A stretch of 64,000 bases of DNA, taken from positions 1,600,718 to 1,664,717 of the forward strand of contig NZ_BMER01000001.1 in the NCBI RefSeq assembly GCF_014636865.1, given 5' to 3'. This DNA comes from Parapedobacter pyrenivorans (GTDB taxonomy: Bacteria; Bacteroidota; Bacteroidia; Sphingobacteriales; Sphingobacteriaceae). A program made the position numbers and the translations under genes. Numbering within the stretch: position 1 is the stretch's first letter; each line of letters begins with the position of its first letter. Below, piece by piece: positions 28,242 to 36,098 of this stretch. The notes below the pieces were generated by a model. That model had not been told where the DNA came from. It was given only the letters and a program-made list of their open reading frames with translations, and made no database searches.

Positions 28242-28330
28242 TAAATTCCTCCAAAGAAGAGGGATTTATCGATCTCTCCGCTGCCAAGAGAAGACTGTCT
28301 TTACAGCGGAAATGTACTGTAAAGGGACAG
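28242..28330 (+). promoter_or_regulatory. Structured 5' leader of the SNF2 gene
   Basis: Three RNA stems can form: 10 bp at 28242-28251/28259-28268 (7-nt loop, one G-U pair); 6 bp CCGCTG/CAGCGG at 28278-28283/28304-28309; and 12 bp at 28295-28306/28317-28330 with a 2-nt bulge. The second and third share nucleotides and exclude one another, as in attenuators. No known riboswitch family was recognised. Confidence 0.4.
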
Positions 28331-28360
28331 AATATTCATAAACTAACCTAATTATCTATC

Positions 28361-31300
28361 ATGAGTGAACAATCATCTGTAAGCCTGCAATCTGCGAAGA
28401 CGCAAAAGAAGACAACCGAAAAACGGAATGCATCGAATTATTTTTTACTTCCTTGGGACAATGCGAATGAGAAGACTATACACAAAAAGGTAATTGATAG
28501 CTTCTTACTAGGAGGTAAGCCAAACTTTCACTATATCTATTATGGTGAAACCGAATTTGATAAAAGTAGTCGAGTAATGATCAAAAAGGCTACTTTCAAT
28601 CAAGACAAAATAGAAGTATATGTTTCGGTAGGTGATGAAGGATTGCGGGTAGGCTGTTCCTGCGATGGATGTGTTGACGGTTTATGCAGTCACGCATATT
28701 ATCTAATGAGAAGTTTTTCAGAAGTGTCGTTCCCCTTTCATAAACTGTCGCATGATTTTCTTTCGAAAATACCTCATCCCGAACTTGTGGATATTTCAGT
28801 CAGTCATAACGACGTTTGGTTTGAATACAGCAAAGATAAAAGCTCTTTGCTGCCACATAATGCCCTCTTCGGAAAAAAGCAGACTGATGGGTTTGGCAGT
28901 ATCCATTCCGGTGGGCGATTTTTCGATCGCTCCAGAAGTTTGGTATACGGACTCCAATATTGTGCTAATACCGGATTTATGCCTGTTTTGTTACCTTATA
29001 GCGTTGTGCCGGCAAAAGGCGGAAATAGTGATAAATCGTATTCAGATATTCAAAAATCTAGTTTGTTAACATTGTCGCTCACTCCATTTAACCTCTCCCA
29101 AAAGGATTCATTTCTCCATGCTATTTCCAAAGAAATGCTTGCTCTTGTGCATAGTCTTGAAAATGAAGAGGCCGGGCGGACGAAGGCTGATTTTAAAAAG
29201 AACATAGCTTTTTATAATGAAGCAATTGACCATGATTCGGTTATCGAAGCAGTTCTTTTAAATCTTTGGAAAAAGGCCTTAGTTGAGCTTGATGGACAGG
29301 ATGTGATTAGTTTCCGACAGGATTTCGGAATTTCTTCAAGACATCGCGTGGGTGGATATGCTGGACGAAAGTCTTCCATGTCAACCACTCCGTTGGACAT
29401 CTGCTTTGAATTGTCATACGATGGCATCGTTTTTAAGTTGAAAATGCTGTTGTATAAGGGGGAAGAGTATATCAAAGACTTTGAATTCTTGGGAAGTTGG
29501 GATTCTTATTTCCTATTGTCACTTCCCTATAGAGAAATTTTCATTGCGTCTTCGGTTCGCGATGAGAGAACAATCAATTGTTTTCGGTATTCGCATTTCA
29601 GTATGTCTGTTTTTCCTGAAGATTTTGAAAATTTTAAACACTCGTATTTGATTCCCCTGGCTGAGTTTTATAGTGTTAATCTTTCCTTGAGTGCCGACAG
29701 TCCACAGCAATTTACTTCTAGTGTTCCAATTCAAGCAATAAGCAGACAGGTTAAGTTGTATATTAAAGGAGACTATTTGGTCATGAAACCATCAGTTTGC
29801 TACGAATATGGGTTTGAGGCAAATCCATTGACCAAAGGGACCTTGTTTTTTGACAAGAATGAAAACGGAAAACAAGTGTTTGTAAGAGATAGACTTTCTG
29901 AATCCCTCTTTAAGAAGCAATTGATTGCCTTACATCCTGATTTCGAATGGCAAGTAGAGGAGGGGTTTTTTTATCTGCCTCTGAGTCATATAAAGAAAAG
30001 TTATTTGTTCGGTCAAATGATCGCTAAGTTAGAAGATAATCAAATTCGTATTCACCTAGCCGACAGTCTTGCAAAGTTTAACGTTAAAGTACGGAACATC
30101 AACGTGGTTATAAATGTCACATTGAAGAATAGTTGGTTTGACGTTCGATTGCAAGCATTTATTGGCGATCAGCCTATTACTTTTTCTAAATTGATATCTG
30201 CAGTTAAAAAGGGAGACCAAGAGATAAAATTGAAAGATGAGCTTATCGGGCTAATATCGGGACAAGATAAGCAACTCTTGTTGGACTTTTCGGTACTAGG
30301 CGACATAAGAAGTAGTGGCTTTAAAATACATAGTGGTCATTTTACTACGATAAAGCAATTAGGAAAAGATTTCAATAGATTTCAATTTGATGCTAGTTTC
30401 AAGAAGTTTAAGCTCCAATCCCTCGATAAAATCCAGCCGCTACCCAAACCCGAAACCGTACAGGCGGTGCTGCGCCCCTACCAAGAAATGGGATTCAGCT
30501 GGATGGGTTTCCTCCGCGAATTCGGCTGGGGAGGCATCTTAGCCGATGATATGGGCTTAGGTAAGACGCTACAGATTCTCACGTTACTCGATTACCACTA
30601 CCAGCAATCGCCTGAAGCGCCGGCGTCGTTGATTGTTGTTCCTAATTCGCTTTTGTTCAATTGGCAGCAGGAAATCCAAAAATTCGTCCCGCATCGACCG
30701 GTAATTGTGCACCACGGAACCAATCGTGATGCTCAGCTCGATTGTGAGACGGGCCAGTTGGTGCTTACTACGTATGGAACGTTGATCGGGGATGTTGAAA
30801 TGCTTCAAGCCAACCATTTCAGTTACTTGGTCTTGGATGAATCCCAGGCCATCAAGAACCCGCTATCCAAGCGTTTCGAATGTGCGCAGGCTGTTCCGGC
30901 GGAGTACCGGCTCGCATTGACGGGTACACCTATCGAAAACGGTATAGCGGATCTCTTTGCTCAGCTGGATTTTGTTAACCCCGGCTTCCTTGGCACATAC
31001 GGCCAGTTCAAGAAAAATTTCCCGGGTATTGGCGACGGTACGGCCAGCAAGGAGACTAAGGAATCGTTGCAACGGATCATTGCGCCGTTTCTGCTAAGGC
31101 GTACCAAAGCACAGGTGGCCAAAGACCTGCCGGAAAAAACGGAGATGGTACTTTATTGTGACATGCTGCCGGAGCAACGAAAAATATATGAGCGCTATCG
31201 CAAATATTTCCGCGGAGAATTGGAAGGTAAAGTAAGTGAGGGAATGGATAAGGCGAAGTTTTTTGTATTGGAAGGGTTGATGAAATTGCGTCAAGTGTGC

Positions 31301-31852
31301 AATTCTCCCTCGCTGATAAAAAGTGAGAATTTACCCAATGTATCTGCAAAGTTGGACGAGATGAAGGAGCATGTCCTCGAAAAGACACAGGGGCATAAAT
31401 TGTTGATATTCTCATCGTTCACCGCTATGCTGGGCTTGATGAAAGCCGAGCTTGAAGCATTCGGTATTTCCTATGCCTACCTGGATGGGAAAGTGCCGGG
31501 CGACCAACGGCAGGCCCAAGTGGAGAAATTCCAAAACGACGAGGCCTGTCGTGTATTCCTCATCAGCCTCAAAGCCGGTGGTACAGGACTGAACCTTACG
31601 GCAGCCGACTACGTATACATCCTCGATCCATGGTGGAATCCTGCCGCGGAGGCACAAGCCATCGACCGATGCTATCGTATCGGGCAGGATAAACATGTAA
31701 TGGCGTATCGGATGATTTGCAAAGATAGCATCGAAGAGAAAATCCTCAACATGCAGGCCAGCAAGAAAGCATTAGCAGATTCGCTTATCCAAACAGATGG
31801 AAGCGTGCTGAAAGCCCTGAACAAAGACGATTTGTTGCGATTGTTTGATTAA
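28361..31852 (+). CDS. SWIM zinc-finger / SNF2-family helicase
   Basis: DNA-dependent ATPase of 1163 residues. Near the N-terminus is a SWIM-type zinc finger (C99, C101, C104, C109, H111). The middle ~500 residues are poorly conserved. The C-terminal SNF2 core has Walker A DDMGLGKT (~residues 727-734), DESQ as motif II (~825), LTGTPIEN, LISLKAGGTGLNLTAADYV (motif V region) and QAIDRCYRIGQ (motif VI). It probably remodels nucleoprotein or displaces RNA polymerase, as RapA-like proteins do. Codon use in the first two thirds is AT-richer than in the SNF2 part (from about 30421 on), which may reflect a fast-evolving or acquired N-terminal part. The hypothetical gene at 31962 follows. Confidence 0.9.
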   Translation: MSEQSSVSLQSAKTQKKTTEKRNASNYFLLPWDNANEKTIHKKVIDSFLLGGKPNFHYIYYGETEFDKSSRVMIKKATFNQDKIEVYVSVGDEGLRVGCSCDGCVDGLCSHAYYLMRSFSEVSFPFHKLSHDFLSKIPHPELVDISVSHNDVWFEYSKDKSSLLPHNALFGKKQTDGFGSIHSGGRFFDRSRSLVYGLQYCANTGFMPVLLPYSVVPAKGGNSDKSYSDIQKSSLLTLSLTPFNLSQKDSFLHAISKEMLALVHSLENEEAGRTKADFKKNIAFYNEAIDHDSVIEAVLLNLWKKALVELDGQDVISFRQDFGISSRHRVGGYAGRKSSMSTTPLDICFELSYDGIVFKLKMLLYKGEEYIKDFEFLGSWDSYFLLSLPYREIFIASSVRDERTINCFRYSHFSMSVFPEDFENFKHSYLIPLAEFYSVNLSLSADSPQQFTSSVPIQAISRQVKLYIKGDYLVMKPSVCYEYGFEANPLTKGTLFFDKNENGKQVFVRDRLSESLFKKQLIALHPDFEWQVEEGFFYLPLSHIKKSYLFGQMIAKLEDNQIRIHLADSLAKFNVKVRNINVVINVTLKNSWFDVRLQAFIGDQPITFSKLISAVKKGDQEIKLKDELIGLISGQDKQLLLDFSVLGDIRSSGFKIHSGHFTTIKQLGKDFNRFQFDASFKKFKLQSLDKIQPLPKPETVQAVLRPYQEMGFSWMGFLREFGWGGILADDMGLGKTLQILTLLDYHYQQSPEAPASLIVVPNSLLFNWQQEIQKFVPHRPVIVHHGTNRDAQLDCETGQLVLTTYGTLIGDVEMLQANHFSYLVLDESQAIKNPLSKRFECAQAVPAEYRLALTGTPIENGIADLFAQLDFVNPGFLGTYGQFKKNFPGIGDGTASKETKESLQRIIAPFLLRRTKAQVAKDLPEKTEMVLYCDMLPEQRKIYERYRKYFRGELEGKVSEGMDKAKFFVLEGLMKLRQVCNSPSLIKSENLPNVSAKLDEMKEHVLEKTQGHKLLIFSSFTAMLGLMKAELEAFGISYAYLDGKVPGDQRQAQVEKFQNDEACRVFLISLKAGGTGLNLTAADYVYILDPWWNPAAEAQAIDRCYRIGQDKHVMAYRMICKDSIEEKILNMQASKKALADSLIQTDGSVLKALNKDDLLRLFD

Positions 31853-31906
31853 AACGTTTGCGATACGGCTAAGTAACCTTTCATGTGTTTGAACCCTTCT
31901 TGACAT

Positions 31907-31928
31907 CCCCACTCCGCATGGGGTGGGG
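31907..31928. repeat. GC-rich hairpin after the SNF2 gene
   Basis: CCCCAC and GTGGGG pair across a 10-nt loop. There is no T-run, so it is not a canonical terminator; it may be a pause site or processing structure. Confidence 0.35.
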
Positions 31929-31961
31929 TGCTTGGAGGGGACCAACTAACTATTCAATGTT

Positions 31962-32606
31962 ATGGAACCTAAAATAACCTCGTATGCCGGAATGCTTGAT
32001 CAAAGCGATTTCAAGCAATGGTACAAATACGTGGATTTCCGGATAGCGTACCAATACACTGCCGAAGAAGTGTCTTTCTTGATGAGTAAACCGCCTTATT
32101 ATTTTTCCGACTACGAAATCATATCCAGCGCATCGCGATTGAATAACGATGATCAGGACGTGTTGTCCGATATTTTTAATGGTTCAACGCCGAAACAACT
32201 CGAATTGGGTGAGGATGATTTTGGGCATTTTGAGAAACGGATTATCCGCGTGAAGCGTGTGGAAGAGGCTAAACAGACTGGCTTTGCCATAACCATCCCA
32301 TGGAAGATAGAAAAAGGCCCGAAGCAGCTAAGCTTTCTTGAGCGGAAAAGACGCATTAGCATTTCAGAAATAGTTGAAATCCGATTGCGGTGTGAGCAGG
32401 CGATAAGCAGGTTGATCGCCCTGGGTTTTTTTAAACAAGATCGGCTAGCGCTCGATATTTACCGTGAAGTGGAGAAGCGATGCCGATGGTCGCCACAGCT
32501 GCGGCCGTTGTGTGTGAAACAGGTGCTTTATCAGCAGATCAATGCCGGCAAGCTTACGCTGAAGATGTATCTTGGTCGACTTCATTTCCGAGAACGGGGG
32601 AGTTGA
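31962..32606 (+). CDS. Hypothetical protein, 214 residues
   Basis: I do not recognise this family. The protein is soluble, with no signal peptide or membrane helix. The first half is acidic and aromatic-rich (WYKYVDFRIAYQY; PPYYFSDYEI). The second half is basic and probably helical (SFLERKRRISISEIVEIRLR), ending in a stretch that could bind nucleic acid. It follows the SNF2 helicase by 109 nt on the same strand, and no other gene offers context. A role with the helicase is possible but not shown. The start ATG is 1 nt after TT in GTT-ATG with no clear ribosome site. Confidence 0.65.
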   Translation: MEPKITSYAGMLDQSDFKQWYKYVDFRIAYQYTAEEVSFLMSKPPYYFSDYEIISSASRLNNDDQDVLSDIFNGSTPKQLELGEDDFGHFEKRIIRVKRVEEAKQTGFAITIPWKIEKGPKQLSFLERKRRISISEIVEIRLRCEQAISRLIALGFFKQDRLALDIYREVEKRCRWSPQLRPLCVKQVLYQQINAGKLTLKMYLGRLHFRERGS

Positions 32607-32607
32607 C

Positions 32608-32637
32608 TTTGTATTATGTCAATATTTCCTAATTTTA
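32608..32637 (+). promoter_or_regulatory. Probable promoter of the AraC-type regulator
   Basis: TTTG (32608-32611), 18 nt, then TAATTTTA (32630-32637), one mismatch from TAnnTTTG. It lies 19 nt before ATG 32656, which supports that start over the longer frame beginning at 32572. Confidence 0.45.
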
Positions 32638-32655
32638 CATGAAATCGGTAATCAT

Positions 32656-33534
32656 ATGCAAGCTTCGATTGTTCAACCACAAAATGAGAAGCAGCTCAAT
32701 GCGGTAGAGTCCGTTATTAATATCGATTCCTTCAACCCTCAAGCTCACCCCAATCCAGAAGACAGTCCGCTGTACCAAATTATATTATTACCGGATCCGG
32801 TAACAATTGCCGTTGATTTCACACCTTATAAAACCTCGCCCCATTCGTTATTGTTCTTGAGTCCTTATCAGCATATCGAATGGAAAAGACCTTTTCCGAA
32901 GTCGGCTTTCCGGATCTTATTTCATGGCGATTTTTATTGCATCGAATACCATAAAGCGGAAGTGGCCTGCAATGGGCTTTTGTTCAATAACATCTACCTC
33001 CAACCTTTTGTGTCTTTGGATAGCGATACCTATTTAAAAATTGAGCAGATCGTCCAAGAGATGAACAGGGAGTTGGATGATAGCTCTCATTTTTCAGACG
33101 CAGTAATCAAATCGTATCTGCAGCTCATTTTAGCCTTATCCAGTAAGGTTAAAAAGAAACATATCGACTTCGTATCGTTAAAAAGCAAAGCCCAGATGCA
33201 TGAAGGGTCGCTGTTTCAGGAGTTATTGGAAGCACATTTTTCCGACGAAAAATCAGTGAATTTCTATGCAAGCCAATTGAATATCAGCCCGGAAACATTC
33301 AGTAAAAAGATAAAAACGCAGCTGGGCAAGTCGCCCTCCACGCTCATCCAGGAGCGTGTGGTTTTGGAATCAAAAAAATTGCTGCACCTCACATACTTGT
33401 CGGTAAAGGAGGTTGCCCTGAAACTGAATTTCGACGATGAGCACTATTTCAGCAGGTATTTCAAAAAGAACGTCGGTGTTTCGCCATCCGAATTCCGGGC
33501 ACAGGTCGGCATTTCGATCGTGGCTTCAAAATAG
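32656..33534 (+). CDS. AraC-family transcriptional regulator
   Basis: A 292-residue regulator with a variable N-terminal sensing domain (cupin-like position) and a C-terminal double HTH: first helix pair around VNFYASQLNISPETFSKKIK, then VKEVALKLNFDDEHYFSRYFKKNVGVSPSEFR (quoted in parts). The N-terminus from 32656 is preferred because the promoter lies just upstream. It sits directly before a YkgB/RclC-like membrane gene. In E. coli the AraC-type RclR controls rclABC, including rclC (ykgB), in the response to reactive chlorine. The same pairing here suggests a similar stress circuit, but the sensing cysteines of RclR cannot be confirmed by eye. Confidence 0.85.
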   Translation: MQASIVQPQNEKQLNAVESVINIDSFNPQAHPNPEDSPLYQIILLPDPVTIAVDFTPYKTSPHSLLFLSPYQHIEWKRPFPKSAFRILFHGDFYCIEYHKAEVACNGLLFNNIYLQPFVSLDSDTYLKIEQIVQEMNRELDDSSHFSDAVIKSYLQLILALSSKVKKKHIDFVSLKSKAQMHEGSLFQELLEAHFSDEKSVNFYASQLNISPETFSKKIKTQLGKSPSTLIQERVVLESKKLLHLTYLSVKEVALKLNFDDEHYFSRYFKKNVGVSPSEFRAQVGISIVASK

Positions 33535-33615
33535 TTCATGACAAATACGGATTTGTCCATTTCCCAGGTCTTCATACCCTTGTATCTTCGCGTTGTAAAA
33601 AAACGAGTGAATCTG

Positions 33616-34188
33616 ATGAAAAATCTACTGCTTTTTTTGGCCGATAGCCAACGGATCTTTGTGAATTTTCTAAGGGTCGCGATTTTTATCGTGATGGCTT
33701 GGATCGGCGGATTGAAGGCCTTTCAATACGAAGCTGACGGCATTGTTCCCTTTGTGGCGAATAGTCCGTTCATGAGTTTTTTCTACACAAAAGATGCTCC
33801 GGAATATCAACAATATAAGAACCCGGAGGGAAGAACCGTAATGAAAAACATCGAATGGCATAGCGCCAATGGTACGTATTGGTTTTCCTACGGACTGGGA
33901 ACCGTGATCGTCATCATTGGGCTGCTTGTGTTGGCAGGGATCTGGTCGGCCGGAATCGGAATAGTCGGCGGGTTGCTGACATTCGTGATGTCCATCGTGA
34001 CCCTTTCATTTCTGATAACGACTCCGGAGGTATATGTGCCCAATTTAGGCGGAGACTTCCCGACGCCACATTATGGTTTCCCTTACCTCTCGGGTGCCGG
34101 TCGATTGGTGCTGAAAGATGTGATCATGATGGCGGCTGGTTTGCTAATCGCTTCGGAGGCCGCCCAACGGTTATTGAAGCGTATTTGA
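33616..34188 (+). CDS. YkgB/RclC-like (DUF417) inner-membrane protein
   Basis: Membrane protein of 190 residues of the DUF417 family, with about four hydrophobic helices (FLRVAIFIVMAWIGGLKAF; VIVIIGLLVLAGIW; IVGGLLTFVMSIVTLSFLI; DVIMMAAGLLIASEA). Family features are YEADGIVPFVANSPFMSF and the PHYGFPYLSGAGRLVLKD region (in part). E. coli RclC (YkgB) helps survive reactive chlorine species. The frame is open from 33538, but ATG 33616 starts just before the cytosolic N-terminus, and a near-consensus -7 (TATCTTCG, 33583-33590) lies between, favouring the shorter form. Its neighbour is an AraC regulator. Confidence 0.85.
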   Translation: MKNLLLFLADSQRIFVNFLRVAIFIVMAWIGGLKAFQYEADGIVPFVANSPFMSFFYTKDAPEYQQYKNPEGRTVMKNIEWHSANGTYWFSYGLGTVIVIIGLLVLAGIWSAGIGIVGGLLTFVMSIVTLSFLITTPEVYVPNLGGDFPTPHYGFPYLSGAGRLVLKDVIMMAAGLLIASEAAQRLLKRI

Positions 34189-34228
34189 TGGTTTTGGTAT
34201 TTGTTTTTCCGTTGTGAATTTGACACAT

Positions 34229-34260
34229 TTTGCGAAAAAGGAAAAAATAGGTTATTTTTG
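34229..34260 (+). promoter_or_regulatory. Promoter of the antitoxin gene
   Basis: TTTG (34229-34232), 20 nt, then a perfect -7 TATTTTTG (34253-34260). It is 16 nt before ATG 34277 and so excludes the upstream in-frame ATG at 34214 as the main start. Confidence 0.65.
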
Positions 34261-34276
34261 TATCAAACGATTTATC

Positions 34277-34510
34277 ATGGCTGCCGGTGCACGCTTAAAT
34301 GTCGATATCAATATTTCTTTTAGTCAATTGGTGAGTGTCGTTCGTCAGTTACCGCTGAACAAGAAAAAAGAACTCATTTCGTTTTTACAAGAAGATGAGG
34401 AGAAATTAGCATTAATAAGTGGAATTAAAGAAGCTGTTGAAGAAGTAAATTTGGCTAAGAAAGGGAAAGTTCAGCTTAAGTCTGCTAGAGCTTTTCTCGA
34501 TGAGTTATAA
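34277..34510 (+). CDS. Probable antitoxin of a type II toxin-antitoxin pair
   Basis: A 77-residue protein, mostly helical and charged (LPLNKKKELISFLQEDEEKL; AVEEVNLAKKGKVQLKSARAFLDEL in parts). The size, a promoter of its own, and an 11-nt overlap with a downstream RelE/ParE-like reading frame make it an antitoxin. The C-terminal tail is typical of the toxin-wrapping part of such proteins in Bacteroidota. The frame is intact although the toxin is broken. I cannot name the antitoxin family. Confidence comes mainly from arrangement. Confidence 0.65.
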   Translation: MAAGARLNVDINISFSQLVSVVRQLPLNKKKELISFLQEDEEKLALISGIKEAVEEVNLAKKGKVQLKSARAFLDEL

Positions 34511-34833
34511 CCTGTTTCTGACCGATCGCTTTCAGAAGGAAGCGAAAAAATTAAATAAAAAGTATCCATCTTTTAGAGGTGATCTTGAAAATTTCATCGA
34601 CGAGTTGGAAATAAGCCCAATTCAGGGCACACCATGGGTAAATCGTGTTATAAAATTCGATTGAGGATTTCTGCTAAAGGTAAAGGAAAAAGTGGAGGGG
34701 CCCGTGTGATTACACATGTCCACGTCTCGGAAGCTATCGTTTACCTATTTATGATAAGGGTGATAAAGAATCCTTGGCGAACGGAGAACTTGAAGAATTG
34801 ATGGCGCAAATTCAGGATGATAAGTCTTTGTGA
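34500..34833 (+). pseudogene. RelE/ParE-like toxin, inactivated by two frameshifts
   Basis: Three successive frames together spell one ~110-residue toxin. Frame A (34500-34632) gives the start MSYNLFLTDRFQKEAKKLNK and on to ISPIQGTP. Frame B (from 34634) continues MGKSCYKIRLRISAKGKGKSGGAR and VITHVHVSEAIVYL. Frame C (from 34747) gives IYDKGDKESLANGELEELM and ends at TGA 34833. The breaks fit a 1-nt loss near 34633 and a loss (1 nt, or 7 nt with two codons) near 34746. Frame A alone stops after 54 residues. The order and blocks match plasmid-stabilisation/RelE-type toxins. Sequencing error is possible but would need two separate events. Confidence 0.8.
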
Positions 34834-34850
34834 AACCAACGATAGCTAGC

Positions 34851-36098
34851 ATGAAACGGATTTTCGACTTACGCCTTAAAGGGCTTCTCTATGCGGTATG
34901 TTGCTTCATACTGATTGCGCCGGGCCAGGCGCAAACCTACCGGGACAGTCTGCTGGCATCGCGGCAGGCCAAGCTGGATCACTTTGCAAAAGACCCGACT
35001 GCTCCACTGAAACAAACAGATATCCAATACCTACACCATTACGAGCCCGACAGCGGCTATCGTGTACAGGCAACCATCGAACTGCTGTTGAATGAACTGC
35101 CTTTCCGGATGCCGACTTCCGATGGTACGAGCAAGGAGTATATACGGTATGCCAAAGCCCGGTTCAGTATCGATGGGGAAGCATCCGAACTGACGATCTA
35201 CCGGAGTACAGATTTATTTGTCAGCCCCGCGTACCGCAACCACCTTTTCCTGCCCTTCACTGATGAAACCAATGGCGGAGAAACCTACGGTGGGGGCCGA
35301 TACATCGATCTGTCCGTGACGGATATTCACGATGGTCGCATTGCCATCGATTTCAATACTGCGTATAATCCATATTGTGCATACAGTGGCGGATACCGCT
35401 GCCCTGTGCCGCCTGCCGAAAACCAGCTTCCCATCGCAATCAAGGCGGGTGAAAAGAACTACACGGGCCCCATACGGCAACGGCCGCAGCCGTCGGTGCC
35501 GCCGAAGCCGCTGACCGAGGCGGAACGTGATCTTATCCTGGCTGGCGATACCGCGCAACTGCTGCGGGTAATCCAGGATACCGTAGCTGCAGAAACCCGT
35601 ATCCTCCGGTCGCTATCCAACGATATTGATCCGAAGGATACACTGCTACCGCTCCTCGCGAACCGGATGTACCTTGCCGTGACGGATTCGCTGCATCCCG
35701 GTGTGGGCATCGCCGCTCCGCAGGTGGGCATCAACCGAAACGTCATCTGGGTGCAGCGCTTCGACAAACCGGACGAACCGCTGGAACTATACCTCAATCC
35801 AAAAATCACCTGGCGATCCAAGCTGCTGCGTAAAGGCTTGGAAGGCTGCCTGTCCATACCGGATACGATGGGGCAGGTGCTTCGCAATTATACCATACGG
35901 CTCAGTTATCAGGATATAGCAGGTACACATCACGAGGAAATGATAGAGGGCTTTACCGCGGTGGTTTTCCAGCATGAGACCGATCACCTCTATGGCATCC
36001 TTTTTACCGACCGGCTTGCTGAGCAGGAAGCCAATGCCTACCACTTGATCAATGCGGAAGTGCAGTTATATTTGGAACAGCGGCTACGACGGCAATAA
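34851..36098 (+). CDS. Exported DUF1684 domain fused to a peptide deformylase domain
   Basis: A 415-residue protein with a signal peptide (LLYAVCCFILIAPGQAQ). Residues ~25-215 are a DUF1684 domain, recognisable from YNPYCAYSGGYRCPVPPAEN (quoted end to end at 20 residues) and IAIKAGEKNY. Residues ~225-415 are a peptide deformylase with all three motifs: GVGIAAPQVG (~283), EGCLS (~330) and HETDH (~374), so metal ligands Cys, His, His and the catalytic Glu are intact. Deformylase normally acts in the cytosol on nascent N-formyl-methionine; export and fusion to DUF1684 are unusual. A role on extracellular formyl peptides is conceivable (inference). The GTG at 34830 is in frame but would hide the signal peptide. 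Confidence 0.88.
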   Translation: MKRIFDLRLKGLLYAVCCFILIAPGQAQTYRDSLLASRQAKLDHFAKDPTAPLKQTDIQYLHHYEPDSGYRVQATIELLLNELPFRMPTSDGTSKEYIRYAKARFSIDGEASELTIYRSTDLFVSPAYRNHLFLPFTDETNGGETYGGGRYIDLSVTDIHDGRIAIDFNTAYNPYCAYSGGYRCPVPPAENQLPIAIKAGEKNYTGPIRQRPQPSVPPKPLTEAERDLILAGDTAQLLRVIQDTVAAETRILRSLSNDIDPKDTLLPLLANRMYLAVTDSLHPGVGIAAPQVGINRNVIWVQRFDKPDEPLELYLNPKITWRSKLLRKGLEGCLSIPDTMGQVLRNYTIRLSYQDIAGTHHEEMIEGFTAVVFQHETDHLYGILFTDRLAEQEANAYHLINAEVQLYLEQRLRRQ

